Source: Pararhodobacter marinus
Lineage (GTDB): Bacteria > Pseudomonadota > Alphaproteobacteria > Rhodobacterales > Rhodobacteraceae
Direction: 5' to 3'
Length of the DNA stretch: 64,000 nt
Assembly (NCBI RefSeq): GCF_003122215.1
Contig: NZ_QEYD01000001.1
Span: 186,001-250,000 of the forward strand
The notes under the pieces are model-generated. The model was not told the DNA's origin. It made no database searches and worked only from the letters and a program-made list of their open reading frames with translations. Both the position numbers and the translations under genes were made by a program. Positions within the stretch are counted from its first letter, which is position 1, and every line of letters begins with the position of its first letter. This document shows positions 7,270-16,349 of the stretch, piece by piece.

Positions 7270-8375
7270 GGCGCTGTCTCCTTCGTCTTCAGGCAGTCGC
7301 AGATCGACGCCACCAGCCGTTCGGTGGCCTCGGCCCCGTCGGTCGCCAGCGACCACGCGCGCAAGGCCTGTTCGGCGCCGATCTCGGGCGACAGGAGCGC
7401 GCTGATCGCCGGGCCCAGCTCGGTCATCTCGGGGATCTGCCGTCCCGCCCCGATCGCGCGCAGCTTGCCCAGAAGCTCGCGCTGACCGGGCTGTCCGGCC
7501 GGGCCGAAAACCAGCGCCGAGCCCAGCGAGGCCGGCAGCAGCGCCGGCGGGGTTGCGCTGTCAGGGCTCAGCGTGCCGCCCAGATAGGTGACCGAGGCCA
7601 GCCGCAGGAACAGGCCAGGATCGTCCTCGGCATCGGTGACATAGACCTGCGTCGTCTCGTCGATCTCTTCGTCCAGAAGGCGCCGCGCGCAGGTGATGCC
7701 CACCTCGCTGGCGCGCTGCGCGATGGCCGCCTCGTCGTCGTTGCTGCAGGGCATGACGATCATCAGGAGCCGGTGCGCACGCCGAAGCGCATGGATCTGC
7801 GCCAGGAAGGCCCCGTCGAGTTCCGACAGCGGCAGCCCCTGAGCCAGCCAGACGGGACGCGCCCCGATCGTCTCGCGCAGCGAATCGAGCTCGGCCATGT
7901 TGCAGCCGGGGGTGGCACCGAACCGCGCCGGGCGCCCGGTCGGCAGCACCGTCGCGCGCCCCCGCAGGTCGCGCGCGATGGATGCGGCCGAGGCCGCGTC
8001 GCGGGCATGGATCAGCTCGAACCGGGCCAGGGTGCTGCGCAGGGGCCCGCGCAACAGCCGCCAGCCGCCGGAAACCGCCGGATCGGCGGTATCGACCAGC
8101 ATCAGCCGCACCCCGCGCGCCCGCGCCCGTTCGATGATCGGCAACGGCAGCGCGTCCCCGCCCAGCACCAGAAGCCGGGCGGGAAAATGGTCGAACACGG
8201 CATCGATGCTGCGCAGATCGTCGCCCGGACCGGGCGCGCCGGGGCCGCCGGTCACGTGTACCCCGTCGCATTCCTTCCGCTCGAGCGTCTGCGCGGCCAG
8301 CACCGAGAGCGCCTCGAAGGACGCGGGCTCGGTCGCGTGGAACCACACCCCCGATGTCACGGCGCTATGCGCCAT
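7266..8375 (-). CDS. Kdo-transferase (WaaA/KdtA)-like glycosyltransferase, divergent
   Basis: 369 residues with the two-domain shape of WaaA: an N-terminal GVWFHATEP segment and a C-terminal VTYLGGTL segment followed by LLPASLGSALVFGPA. Position directly upstream of lpxK supports a role in adding Kdo to lipid A precursor. Two things are odd. It lacks the usual N-terminal membrane anchor and is about 50 residues shorter than typical WaaA. The conserved GGHNPLEPA nucleotide-sugar segment is replaced by PDSATPPALLPA. It may be a degenerate or specialised paralogue rather than the main Kdo transferase. It overlaps cysQ by 11 bases and lpxK by 4. Confidence 0.72.
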   Translation of the reverse strand: MAHSAVTSGVWFHATEPASFEALSVLAAQTLERKECDGVHVTGGPGAPGPGDDLRSIDAVFDHFPARLLVLGGDALPLPIIERARARGVRLMLVDTADPAVSGGWRLLRGPLRSTLARFELIHARDAASAASIARDLRGRATVLPTGRPARFGATPGCNMAELDSLRETIGARPVWLAQGLPLSELDGAFLAQIHALRRAHRLLMIVMPCSNDDEAAIAQRASEVGITCARRLLDEEIDETTQVYVTDAEDDPGLFLRLASVTYLGGTLSPDSATPPALLPASLGSALVFGPAGQPGQRELLGKLRAIGAGRQIPEMTELGPAISALLSPEIGAEQALRAWSLATDGAEATERLVASICDCLKTKETAP

Positions 8376-9216
8376 TGCCCTGCCCCTCTTGCCGATGTTG
8401 CCCCACGGCCCCGCCCAGACCCCCGCCCAGACCCGCGATCAGGATGCCGTGCAGCGCCGGCCCGGCAGCGACCACGCCCGCATTGCGCGCATCGGCCCGG
8501 TTGAAGGACAGCGCCCGGCCATGCCGGTCGGTCACCGTCGCCCCGGCCTCGGTCGCGATCAGCGCGGCCCCGGCAATGTCCCAGTCCCAGGCATCGCGGA
8601 TCGTCAGCATGGAATCGAACCGCCCCTCGCCCACCAGCGCCAGCCGCCAGGCCAGCGAGGGACGGAACTGCCGTTTCACCGGCGGCAGCCCGCCCGGCCA
8701 GTGCACGGGATCCAGCGCCGGGCGCGCGCAGAGGATTGTCGCGCCCTCGGCCTCGGCCCGCGTGGTGGCGGCGATGGCGTCGCCGTTCAGCGTGGCCCCG
8801 GCCCCCCGCGCGGCGGCATAGGTCAGCGACAAGGCCGGCAGATGTACCACCGCCGCCACCGGCTCGCCGGCGCGCAGCACCGCCAGCGCATGGGCAAAGC
8901 CGGGCTGACCGTCGATGAAGGCGCGGGTGCCGTCGATCGGATCGACGACGAAGGTCGTCTCCTGTTCCAGCCGCGACAGGTCGCCCAGCGGATCGCTTTC
9001 CTCGCTGAGCCAGCCGTAATCGGGCCGCGCCGTGCGCAAGCGGTCGTGCAGATGCGTGTTCACGGCCAGATCGGCCTCGGTCACCGGGCCCTGACCGTCG
9101 CCCTTGTCCCAGACCCGGGGATCGGCGCGGAAATAGCGCGTCGCGATCTCGCCCGCTTCCAGCGCCGCCTCGCCCAGAAGGGCCAGATCGGCCAGATCCG
9201 CGTCACGCGCCGGCAA
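8365..9216 (-). CDS. cysQ: 3'(2'),5'-bisphosphate nucleotidase / inositol-monophosphatase family
   Basis: About 283 residues with the metal-dependent phosphatase signatures in order: EADLAV, WLSEES (near 69), DPIDGTRAF (92-100) and the C-terminal WDIAGAALIATEAG. This is CysQ-like and would hydrolyse 3'-phosphoadenosine-5'-phosphate. There is no well-placed ATG. I chose a TTG at 9216, inside the last codons of pmbA, because it gives the normal family N-terminus (MPARDADLADLALL). An ATG at 9273 would add 19 atypical residues. It sits between pmbA and the waaA-like gene. Confidence 0.85.
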   Translation of the reverse strand: MPARDADLADLALLGEAALEAGEIATRYFRADPRVWDKGDGQGPVTEADLAVNTHLHDRLRTARPDYGWLSEESDPLGDLSRLEQETTFVVDPIDGTRAFIDGQPGFAHALAVLRAGEPVAAVVHLPALSLTYAAARGAGATLNGDAIAATTRAEAEGATILCARPALDPVHWPGGLPPVKRQFRPSLAWRLALVGEGRFDSMLTIRDAWDWDIAGAALIATEAGATVTDRHGRALSFNRADARNAGVVAAGPALHGILIAGLGGGLGGAVGQHRQEGQGNGA

Positions 9217-10540
9217 TCGTGAGTCCTTCGACCAGAAGCGACGGCACCAGCGTGGACAGGTAGGGCCGCGCATCGTTTGCGCGGGTCATCCGCATCAGCA
9301 TGTCGCGCAGATTGCCCGCGATGGTGCATTCGTTGACCGGGTAGGCGATCTGGCCATTCTCGACCCAGAAGCCCGAGGCACCGCGCGAATAATCCCCGGT
9401 CGTCGGGTTGATGGTCGAGCCGATCAGCGACGTCACCAGAAGCCCGGTGCCCATGTCGCGGACCAGGTCTTCGCGGCTGGCGGTGCCGGGCGTCAGCGTC
9501 AGGTTCGACAGGCTGGGCGAGGGCGGCGCGGAGGGCCCGCGCGAGGCATTGGCGGTGCTGTCCAGCCCCAGCTTGCGCGCGGTGGCGAGGTCCAGAACCC
9601 AGCGCTGCAGCACGCCGCCCGTGACCAGCGGATTGCGCCCGGTGGCGAGTCCCTCGGCATCGAAGGGCCGCGTTCCGGGGATGCGCACACGCAAGGGATC
9701 CTCGATCAGGTCGAAACCGTCCGGCAGAACCGCCTTGCCCATCGCGTCCAGAAGCCAGCTGCTGCCCCGGCTGATGCTGACACCGTTGATCGCGCTGGTC
9801 AGATGCCCGATCAGCGAGGACGAGACGCGCTCGTCATACAGGACCGGGAACCGGCCCGAGGGCGGTTTGCGGCTGCCGAAGCGGGCGGCGGCGCGGGTGC
9901 CTGCCTCGGTTCCGATGCTGTCCGCATCGGGCAGATCGGCCTGAAAGATCCGGCTTTCGCTGGCCCAGTCGCGCTCCATCGCCGTGCCTTCGCCGGTGAT
10001 CGCCACGCAGAACGTGCTGCGCGACGTGCGGGCATAGCCGCCTTCGAACCCGTTCGACGCAGCAAGACGGATGGTCCGGCGCGAATAGCTGGCGCCTGCC
10101 TGGTCGATCTGGGTGATACCCCTGACCGCGCGGGCAGCGGCCTCGGCGCGGCAGGCATCGTCAAGCAATGCCTCGGGCTCGGGCTCGGGCGAATTGTCGA
10201 CCAGTTCCAGCCCCTCGGCATCGCGGCGCTCGGCCAGCTGCGCGGGATCGGCAAGGCCGATATAGGGGTCTTCGGGGGCTTCCCGCGCCATGGCGACGGC
10301 GCGCGCGGCCATTTCCGCCAGTGCTTCGGGCTTTGCATCCGAGGACGAGACGCAGGCCTGCCGCTTGCCGATCAGCACGCGCAGGCCCAGATCCAGACCC
10401 TCGGCGCGTTCGGCCTGCTCCAGCCGCCCCTCGCGCACGTCGATGGACACCGCCGTGCCGTCGATGACCATCGCATCGGCGGCGTCGGCACCGGCCTTGC
10501 GGGCGGCGTCGAGAAGGGCTTGGGCGATGTCATGCGTCAT
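9203..10540 (-). CDS. pmbA: TldE/PmbA-family metalloprotease subunit
   Basis: 445 residues matching the TldD/PmbA family throughout. The N-terminus has ADAAD and VSIDVREGRLEQ segments. The C-terminus has the conserved GDYSRGASGFWVENG block followed by YPVNECTIAGNLRDM. The HEXXXH zinc motif belongs to the TldD partner and is absent here, which identifies this as the TldE (PmbA) half. The TldD/TldE pair degrades small peptides and matures some modified peptides; tldD is not in this window. It probably heads the run to lpxK, since its stop overlaps the cysQ start. Confidence 0.92.
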   Translation of the reverse strand: MTHDIAQALLDAARKAGADAADAMVIDGTAVSIDVREGRLEQAERAEGLDLGLRVLIGKRQACVSSSDAKPEALAEMAARAVAMAREAPEDPYIGLADPAQLAERRDAEGLELVDNSPEPEPEALLDDACRAEAAARAVRGITQIDQAGASYSRRTIRLAASNGFEGGYARTSRSTFCVAITGEGTAMERDWASESRIFQADLPDADSIGTEAGTRAAARFGSRKPPSGRFPVLYDERVSSSLIGHLTSAINGVSISRGSSWLLDAMGKAVLPDGFDLIEDPLRVRIPGTRPFDAEGLATGRNPLVTGGVLQRWVLDLATARKLGLDSTANASRGPSAPPSPSLSNLTLTPGTASREDLVRDMGTGLLVTSLIGSTINPTTGDYSRGASGFWVENGQIAYPVNECTIAGNLRDMLMRMTRANDARPYLSTLVPSLLVEGLTIAGA

Positions 10541-10592
10541 GGATAAGCCTGTCTAGAAGGGAGTTCGTGCAGGATTACCGCCATGACGGACG

Positions 10593-10625
10593 AAAGAAAA
10601 CCCGGCACGCGGTCACAGCGTGCCG
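10593..10625 (-). terminator. Rho-independent terminator of the fcs-thiolase operon
   Basis: On the minus strand an eight-base-pair stem CGGCACGC/GCGTGCCG with a seven-base loop is followed by GGTTTTCTTT. It starts 17 bases after the thiolase stop codon and closes the four-gene minus-strand operon. Confidence 0.8.
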
Positions 10626-10641
10626 AGCCGGGCGGCGGGGC

Positions 10642-11838
10642 TCAGGAAACCCGGATCACCACCGCCATCGCCGAATCCCCCGCCGCGCAGCCCTGAAACA
10701 GCCCGGTCCCGCCGCCGCGCATTTCCAGCTCTTCGATCAGCTCCATGATCCCGCGCAGGCCGGTCGGCCCCTGCGGATGGCCCCAGATCAGCGACGAGCC
10801 GAAATTGTTCATCGCCTGCCAGTCGATCCCGAACGCCCGCGCGAAGGCGATGTCGTTCACCGCGAAAGGGTTGTGCGACTTGATCGCGTCGATATCCGCG
10901 ATCGTCAGCCCCAGCGCGTCAAGCGCGCGCTGAGTGGCCTTTATGGGGGCTGCGGGCATGAAGCCCTTTTCCTCGCGCGCCTGCGTCACGGCCAGCACCG
11001 CGACGCGTGGGCCGCCGGGTTTGCCCAGTTCGGCCGCGCGACCGGCATCGGCGCACAGGATCATGCCCGCATTGCCGTCCGCCGGATGTGTCTGGCCGGC
11101 AAAGGTGACGCTGCCACCCTCGCGCACGGGTTTCAGGCGGGCCATCTTGTCGGGATCGACCGGCTGGATGCCCTGATCGCCCGAGGCCGTGCCCGTGGTC
11201 TTGCGGAAAGCGGCGTCGGGGATGTCCAGATCGGCCATGAAGCGGCGCTGAAACGCCCGGTCGTCAATCAGCGCCTGCTGATACTGGCCATGGCGATGCA
11301 GGACCAGCGCGTGCTGCTCGGCGGTGTCGATACCGTCGCGCCGGGCGACATTCTCGGCCGTGTCGACCATCGCGTTCTTGGCGAAGGGATCGTGGTTGAA
11401 GCTGTCGAGCACCCAGTCTTCGCTGCTGCCGGTGCCCCCGGGGCCGCCGGGCGCGGGGTTATAGACATGCGCGCCGTTCGACAGCCTGTCACCCGCCGCC
11501 ACCAGCGCCACGCCCGCATTGCCCAGAGCCATTTCACCCGCCGCCGTGGCGATCAGGCGCGGCCCCGTGGCGCAGGCCTGGTTCACGGTTGGACCGGGCA
11601 GGCCCTCGGCGCCGATCAGGGCCGAGAACCACGGCGCGCCGTAGAAGATGTTCGGCTGGATCACCGTGTAGCCATAGGCACAGTAATCCAGCAAGTCGGT
11701 CGTCAGGCCCCGCGCGGCCATCGCGTCGCGCGTGACATGGGCGGCGAATTTGACCGAATGCAGATGCGCGAGGGCCCCCTGCCAGCGCGCGAAGGGCGAG
11801 CACCAGTAGGCGCCGTAGGGAATATAGGCGATGGCCAT
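10642..11838 (-). CDS. Thiolase / acetyl-CoA C-acyltransferase family protein
   Basis: 398 residues of thiolase fold. The acyl-accepting cysteine is probably Cys89 in NQACATG. A SHNPFAVND block stands at the position of the usual NEAFA motif, and the C-terminal GCAAGDSA carries the second catalytic cysteine. It belongs to the divergent SCP-x/aromatic-associated thiolases more than to acetoacetyl-CoA thiolases. The gene starts three bases after the feruloyl-CoA synthase stop and ends at a terminator, so it is the last gene of the operon SDR-marR-fcs-thiolase. In that setting it would cleave a 3-keto phenylpropanoyl-CoA to an aroyl-CoA and acetyl-CoA, which is inference. Confidence 0.84.
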   Translation of the reverse strand: MAIAYIPYGAYWCSPFARWQGALAHLHSVKFAAHVTRDAMAARGLTTDLLDYCAYGYTVIQPNIFYGAPWFSALIGAEGLPGPTVNQACATGPRLIATAAGEMALGNAGVALVAAGDRLSNGAHVYNPAPGGPGGTGSSEDWVLDSFNHDPFAKNAMVDTAENVARRDGIDTAEQHALVLHRHGQYQQALIDDRAFQRRFMADLDIPDAAFRKTTGTASGDQGIQPVDPDKMARLKPVREGGSVTFAGQTHPADGNAGMILCADAGRAAELGKPGGPRVAVLAVTQAREEKGFMPAAPIKATQRALDALGLTIADIDAIKSHNPFAVNDIAFARAFGIDWQAMNNFGSSLIWGHPQGPTGLRGIMELIEELEMRGGGTGLFQGCAAGDSAMAVVIRVS

Positions 11839-11841
11839 GGT

Positions 11842-13641
11842 TCAAACCTTGATCGTCGCGGGATCGGAATCGTCGTAAAGCCTGTCGAGCAGCGCCTTGC
11901 GCGTCATCAGGAGCTTGCGGAAATTCAGGTTGCCCTTCGCGGTGATCTCGCCCTCGGCCATCGAGGGCGGCTCGGCCAGAACCTGCACCCGGCGCACGGC
12001 ATGGGCCGAGCCTTCGTTCGGCGCGGGCTTCAGACGTTCGGCGATCTCGGCCGCCTGCGTGACCGCCAGCGCGCCGTCGTGATCCACGGCCCCCGCGCGC
12101 AGGGCGTCGGTCGGCACGATCATCACGCCGATCTCGGCCCGGTCGGCGCCCGTCAGCACGACATCGGCAGCCAGCCCCTTGAGCTTGGACAGGATTTCCA
12201 GCCGCAGCCCCGCCGCGCGGACCCAGGTGCCGGTGTTGAGCTTGAACTCCTCGGCGATGCGGCCGTCGAACTTCATGCCCTTGTTCATGTCGGCGGGATC
12301 GACGAATTTCATCGCGTCGCCGGTGATGAAATACCCTTCATCGTCGAAGGCCTCGGCGGTCTTCTCGGGATCGTGCAGATAGCCCGGCGTGATCGTGTCG
12401 CCCTTGACGCGCACCTCGAACCGGTTGTCATCGTCCGCCGGCACCAGCTTGATGGTCACCCCCGGCAGCGGCACGCCGATGATGCCCGACTGATCGGTGA
12501 ATTCGTGCTGGATCAGCGCGGCGGGGGCGGTTTCGGTCAGGCCCCAGCTGGAATTGAACAGCGGCATGTCGCCCCGGACCTCGTGCGCGATGGCTTCCAG
12601 ATCGGCCCAGATATCCTGCGGCAGCGAAGCGCCGGCATAGAACAGCATGTCGAGATTGCGGAAATACTGCTGCTTGAGCGCGTCGTCGTTCTTCATCGCA
12701 TCGCGCAGCACACCGAAGCCCACCGGGACATTGAAGGCGATGGTGGGCGAGACCATGCGCAGGTTCTCGATGGTGTGATGCGCCAAGGCGGGCGTCGGCT
12801 TGCCGTTGTCGACATACAGCGTGCCGCCATTCGACAACACCAGATTGAAGTTGTGCGAGCCGCCGAAAACGTGGTTCCACGGCAGCCAGTCCAGCAATAC
12901 CAAGGGCTTCTCGGCCACGAAAGGCAGGCATTCCTTCAGCTGGGCCTGATTGGTGGTCATCATCCGCTGCGTGGTCAGCACCCCCTTGGGATGCGAGGTC
13001 GAGCCCGAGGTCAGAAGGTATTTCGCCACCGTATCGGAGCCGACCTTGGCGTTGAGCGCGCTCACGTCGCCCTGCCCTTTCAGCAACGCGGAGAAATCGG
13101 TCATGCCGTCGCCCGCGCCCCGGCTCACGACCTTTTCCACCCCGTCGAAGACCGGCAGTGCCAGCGCCTTGCCATAGCGGGCCGTATCGTCGGCAAAGAC
13201 CATCGCCGGACGGATCATCCCCGCAATGCGTTCAAGCACCGGATGCGCGCCCTCGATCAGCGCATATTGCTCGGCCACGGGGACGGTCGGCACGCCGATA
13301 TACTGCGCGGCGAGCGTCAACAGCGCGTGATCCACGCCGTTGCCGCTGACGATCAGGATCGGCGTCTCGGCGTTCAGGCCGCGGTCGGCCAGCGCGGCGG
13401 CGATGGCGCGCACCATGTCGAGCGCCTGCGCATAGCTGACCTCGCGCCAGCCCGGACCCGAGCGTTCCGCGATGAAGGTGCGGTCCGGCACCCTGGCCGC
13501 CCAGTCGACCAGCCAGTCGGTCGAACAGCGCGCCACCGGGCCCAGCGACAGGCCGCTGGTCAAAAGGATGGTGCCATCGGCGAGATCTTCGCGCCGCGCG
13601 TTATGGGCGCGGTATTTCCCGCCCTGAGTTTCCAGAGTCAT
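11842..13641 (-). CDS. fcs: Feruloyl-CoA synthase (hydroxycinnamate-CoA ligase)
   Basis: 599 residues, an ANL-superfamily adenylating enzyme. It shows the P-loop-like LLTSGSTSHPKGV (about 211-223), the SSWGLTETAPA motif, YFITGDAMKFVD, and the C-terminal GEITAKGNLNFRK with its catalytic lysine. Length and these segments match the feruloyl-CoA synthase group, which activates ferulate, coumarate or caffeate with ATP and CoA. The gene overlaps marR by 41 bases and is followed three bases later by a thiolase. No enoyl-CoA hydratase/aldolase (Ech) gene is adjacent, so a CoA-dependent beta-oxidative route seems more likely than the Ech route. Confidence 0.88.
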   Translation of the reverse strand: MTLETQGGKYRAHNARREDLADGTILLTSGLSLGPVARCSTDWLVDWAARVPDRTFIAERSGPGWREVSYAQALDMVRAIAAALADRGLNAETPILIVSGNGVDHALLTLAAQYIGVPTVPVAEQYALIEGAHPVLERIAGMIRPAMVFADDTARYGKALALPVFDGVEKVVSRGAGDGMTDFSALLKGQGDVSALNAKVGSDTVAKYLLTSGSTSHPKGVLTTQRMMTTNQAQLKECLPFVAEKPLVLLDWLPWNHVFGGSHNFNLVLSNGGTLYVDNGKPTPALAHHTIENLRMVSPTIAFNVPVGFGVLRDAMKNDDALKQQYFRNLDMLFYAGASLPQDIWADLEAIAHEVRGDMPLFNSSWGLTETAPAALIQHEFTDQSGIIGVPLPGVTIKLVPADDDNRFEVRVKGDTITPGYLHDPEKTAEAFDDEGYFITGDAMKFVDPADMNKGMKFDGRIAEEFKLNTGTWVRAAGLRLEILSKLKGLAADVVLTGADRAEIGVMIVPTDALRAGAVDHDGALAVTQAAEIAERLKPAPNEGSAHAVRRVQVLAEPPSMAEGEITAKGNLNFRKLLMTRKALLDRLYDDSDPATIKV

Positions 13642-14137
13642 CCGGGCTCCTCCCGTTCGATTCGATCAGACGCAGGGCCTTGTGCAGGGCCGCGCGCTCC
13701 TCCGCGCCAAGCCCCCTTGCCATGCGGTTGTCATGCTCGGCCACCGCGCGGAAAGCTCGGTCGCACAGGCGCCGCCCCTTCAGCGTGACCGTCAGTTCAT
13801 AGGCGCGCCGGTCATCGGGCGCGCGGGTCCGCGTCACCAGGTCAAGCCCTTCGAGCTCGTCCAGGATCAGCACGAGATTCGGGCGTTCGATCAGCAGGAT
13901 CTCGGCCAGCCGCGACTGGCGCAGGCCGTTATTGTCGCGGATCACCGCCAGCACCGAATAGGTCAGCATCCGCAGACCGAAAGGCTGCAAGGTCGCGTTC
14001 ACATCGGCCTGAATCGCGTTGAAGGCGCGCTTCATGTCGTAGCCGATATTGTTGCGCAGGATCGCATCCGGGCCCGCGCCGCCTGCGTCGTCGGCGGACG
14101 AAGACGGCACGCCCGCGGGATTTGCGGGGCCGGTCAT
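13601..14137 (-). CDS. MarR-family transcriptional regulator
   Basis: 178 residues with a winged-helix core. The recognition-helix region is LRQSRLAEILLIERPNLVLILDELEGLDLV, given here only as positions about 73-102, followed by the wing TRTRAPDDRRAYEL with the DRR signature of MarR proteins. It lies inside the operon between the SDR and feruloyl-CoA synthase genes, four bases after the SDR stop and overlapping fcs. MarR proteins in such positions usually respond to the CoA thioester or free hydroxycinnamate (HcaR, FerC and CouR types). An autoregulated repressor of this operon is the simplest reading. Confidence 0.88.
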   Translation of the reverse strand: MTGPANPAGVPSSSADDAGGAGPDAILRNNIGYDMKRAFNAIQADVNATLQPFGLRMLTYSVLAVIRDNNGLRQSRLAEILLIERPNLVLILDELEGLDLVTRTRAPDDRRAYELTVTLKGRRLCDRAFRAVAEHDNRMARGLGAEERAALHKALRLIESNGRSPDDSGNSGREIPRP

Positions 14138-14141
14138 CCGC

Positions 14142-14906
14142 TTAGCGCGGCGGCAGGCGCGTGGCCCCGTCCAGACGTATCGTCGTGCCGTTGAGATAGG
14201 CGTTCTCGACGATCTGCGCGACCATCAGCCCGTATTCCTCGGGCGCGCCCAGCCGGTCGGGGAACGGGATATTGGCGACGATCTGGCGTGTCGTTTCCTC
14301 GGGCAGGCTTTCCATCATCGGCGTGTTGAACAGCCCCGGCGCGATCGCCATCACCCGGATACCCGAACGCGCCAGTTCGCGCGCGGCCGGCAGGCTCATC
14401 GAGGCGATGCCGCCCTTCGACGCGGAATAGGCCGCCTGACCCACCTGCCCGTCCTGCCACGCGGCCGAGGCGGTGTTGACCACCACGCCGCGTTCGCCGC
14501 CGTCCAGCGGATCCTGCGCCTGCATGCCCTTCACGGCATAGGACATCACGATGTAGCTGCCGATCAGGTTCACGCGGATCACCCGCTCGAACAGGTCGAT
14601 TGACATCTTGCCCTCGCGCCCGACGATCCGCGCGGCGACACCGATGCCCGCGCAGTTCACGGCGATCCGGGGCATCGCGCCCAACCCGTCCTGCACCTTG
14701 TCGAAGGCGGCGGTCACGGCGGCCTCGTCGCCGACATCGGCCTGCACGCCCAGCCCGCCGATTTCGGCCGCGACCGCATCGGCCTTGGCACCGTCGTAAT
14801 CCAGCACCGCCACCTTCGCGCCGCGCTTGGCCAACAGCCGTGCGGTCGCTTCGCCCAGCCCGCTTCCGCCGCCAGTGACAAGCGCGATCTGTCCGTCGAT
14901 CTGCAT
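14142..14906 (-). CDS. SDR-family 3-hydroxyacyl-CoA dehydrogenase-like protein
   Basis: 254 residues. The Rossmann motif is TGGGSGLG near residues 11-18 and NCAGIG near 84-89. The catalytic YSASKGG carries Tyr and Lys, and the tail APGLFNTPMMESLP is characteristic of type II 3-hydroxyacyl-CoA dehydrogenases (HSD17B10-like). The ATG at 14906 follows a GGGAGGGG ribosome site. It is the first gene of the operon that continues with marR, fcs and thiolase. It would oxidise the 3-hydroxy-phenylpropanoyl-CoA intermediate before thiolysis; the pathway placement is inference. Confidence 0.87.
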   Translation of the reverse strand: MQIDGQIALVTGGGSGLGEATARLLAKRGAKVAVLDYDGAKADAVAAEIGGLGVQADVGDEAAVTAAFDKVQDGLGAMPRIAVNCAGIGVAARIVGREGKMSIDLFERVIRVNLIGSYIVMSYAVKGMQAQDPLDGGERGVVVNTASAAWQDGQVGQAAYSASKGGIASMSLPAARELARSGIRVMAIAPGLFNTPMMESLPEETTRQIVANIPFPDRLGAPEEYGLMVAQIVENAYLNGTTIRLDGATRLPPR

Positions 14907-14938
14907 GGAAACCCCTCCCAAGATTATCCTGTGTACTG

Positions 14939-14953
14939 ATTATCTTTCATAAC
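14939..14953. promoter_or_regulatory. Operator-like inverted repeat upstream of the SDR-marR-fcs operon
   Basis: Near-perfect repeat ATTAT-N5-ATAAC in an AT-rich island about 33 bases upstream of the SDR start. It is a candidate MarR site; the spacing and single mismatch make this tentative. Confidence 0.35.
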
Positions 14954-14988
14954 GATATCGGTCAATCCCGCGCGGGTCCCGCCGCATG

Positions 14989-15014
14989 AAAAACGGGGGC
15001 CCGAAGGCCCCCGT
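14989..15014 (-). terminator. Rho-independent terminator after the TRAP permease gene
   Basis: On the minus strand a nine-base-pair stem ACGGGGGCC/GGCCCCCGT with a TTCG tetraloop is followed by a run of T residues. It lies 21 bases beyond the dctM stop and ends the TRAP transporter transcript. Confidence 0.88.
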
Positions 15015-15035
15015 CTAAACGGCAAGTCACCGTTG

Positions 15036-16349
15036 TCAGGCTATGAGGAACAGCGTGATGGCCGGGAAGGCGATCAGGATCGCCACGCGGATCAGGTCCG
15101 ACAGCACGAACCACGACACCGCCTTGTAGGTGTGGGTCATCGGCGTCATCCGATCCATCGCGTTGATGATGAACAGGTTCATCCCAACCGGCGGCGTGAT
15201 CAGCCCGGTTTCCACCACGATCAGCACGAGGATCCCGAACCAGATCGCCACGTGCTCGGACGGCATGCCGAAATCCAGCGCCATGATCATCGGGAAGAAG
15301 ATCGGGATGGTCAGCAGGATCATCGACAGGCTGTCCATGACGCAGCCCAGAAGCAGGTAGATCACCAGGATCAGCACCAGCACCGCGACCGGCGCAAGGC
15401 CAAGGCCGACCACCCATTCGCTCAGTGCGTTGGGAACCTGCGTGCGGGCCAGGAAGCCATTGTAGAAGGCCGCGCCGAAGACGATGAAGAAGATCATCGC
15501 GGTCGAGCGCGCGGTCGAGGTGAAGCTGTCCAGGAGGGTGCGGAAATTCAGCCCGCGATTGGCCAGCGCGATCAGGCCCGTCCCCAGCGCGCCGACAGCC
15601 GCGCCTTCGGTGGGCGTGAAGACCCCGCCATAGATGCCGCCGACCACGGCAAAGAACACCAGAAGCACGGGCCAGACGCCCAGCAGGCGCTTCATCCGCT
15701 CGCCCATCGGCACGCGCTCGGCCGTGCCGGCGCGCTCGGGGTAAAGCCGCACATAGATCGAGATGGCGATCATGTAGCCGGCGGCGGCCAGAAGCCCGGG
15801 CGCGAAGGCCGCAAGGAACAGCTTGGCGATGTTCTGCTCGGCCAGGATCGCGTAGATGACCAGCACGACCGAGGGCGGGATCAGGATGCCCAGGGTACCG
15901 CCCGCGGCCAGAAGCGCGGTCGAGATGCCGCCGTCATAGCCGAAGCGCCGCAATTCCGGCAGGGCCACCCGACCCATCGTCGCGGCGGTGGCCAGAGACG
16001 AGCCGCAGATCGCGCCGAACCCCGCGCAGGAGGCGATGGCGGCGATGCCGACCCCGCCCTTGCGGTGGCCGACAAAGGCCTCGGCGGCCTTGAACAGCGC
16101 CTTGGACATGCCGCCGATCGTGGCGAAATAGCCCATCAGCAGGAACATCGGCACGATGGCGAGCGATTCGCTGGCAAAGGTCGAGTAGGCGGCGTTTTTC
16201 AGCTGCGCCATCGGCACGCGGGTCGAACCCTCGATCAGCCAGTAGCCGCCGAAGCCGGTGACGAACATCGACAGCCCGATCGGCACGCGCACGAAGATGA
16301 GGCCCAGCAGGACGGGGAAGGAAAGAAGTCCGATCGCAAGGTTACTCAA
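15036..16349 (-). CDS. dctM: TRAP transporter large permease (DctM)
   Basis: 437 residues, almost entirely hydrophobic with about twelve membrane segments. Family blocks are present: VPMFLLMGYFATIGGMS, GAICGSSLATAATMGRVALPEL, LGILIPPSVVLVIYAILAEQ and LITPPVGMNLFIIN. It is the sodium-dependent transport subunit of a tripartite ATP-independent periplasmic carrier. No ATG fits; a TTG at 16349 overlaps the dctQ stop and gives the normal N-terminus. It follows dctQ and two DctP genes on the minus strand and is closed by a strong terminator. Confidence 0.94.
   Translation of the reverse strand: MSNLAIGLLSFPVLLGLIFVRVPIGLSMFVTGFGGYWLIEGSTRVPMAQLKNAAYSTFASESLAIVPMFLLMGYFATIGGMSKALFKAAEAFVGHRKGGVGIAAIASCAGFGAICGSSLATAATMGRVALPELRRFGYDGGISTALLAAGGTLGILIPPSVVLVIYAILAEQNIAKLFLAAFAPGLLAAAGYMIAISIYVRLYPERAGTAERVPMGERMKRLLGVWPVLLVFFAVVGGIYGGVFTPTEGAAVGALGTGLIALANRGLNFRTLLDSFTSTARSTAMIFFIVFGAAFYNGFLARTQVPNALSEWVVGLGLAPVAVLVLILVIYLLLGCVMDSLSMILLTIPIFFPMIMALDFGMPSEHVAIWFGILVLIVVETGLITPPVGMNLFIINAMDRMTPMTHTYKAVSWFVLSDLIRVAILIAFPAITLFLIA

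Noticed and set aside
8365-9273. ATG start at 9273 for cysQ
   Set aside because: It would add 19 residues rich in Arg, Cys and Trp that overlap pmbA by 71 bases and do not look like the family N-terminus.
10567-13788. A 1073-codon open frame on the plus strand
   Set aside because: It is antisense to the thiolase and feruloyl-CoA synthase genes, rich in Arg, Gly, Gln and His with no domain, and arises from GC-rich codon use.
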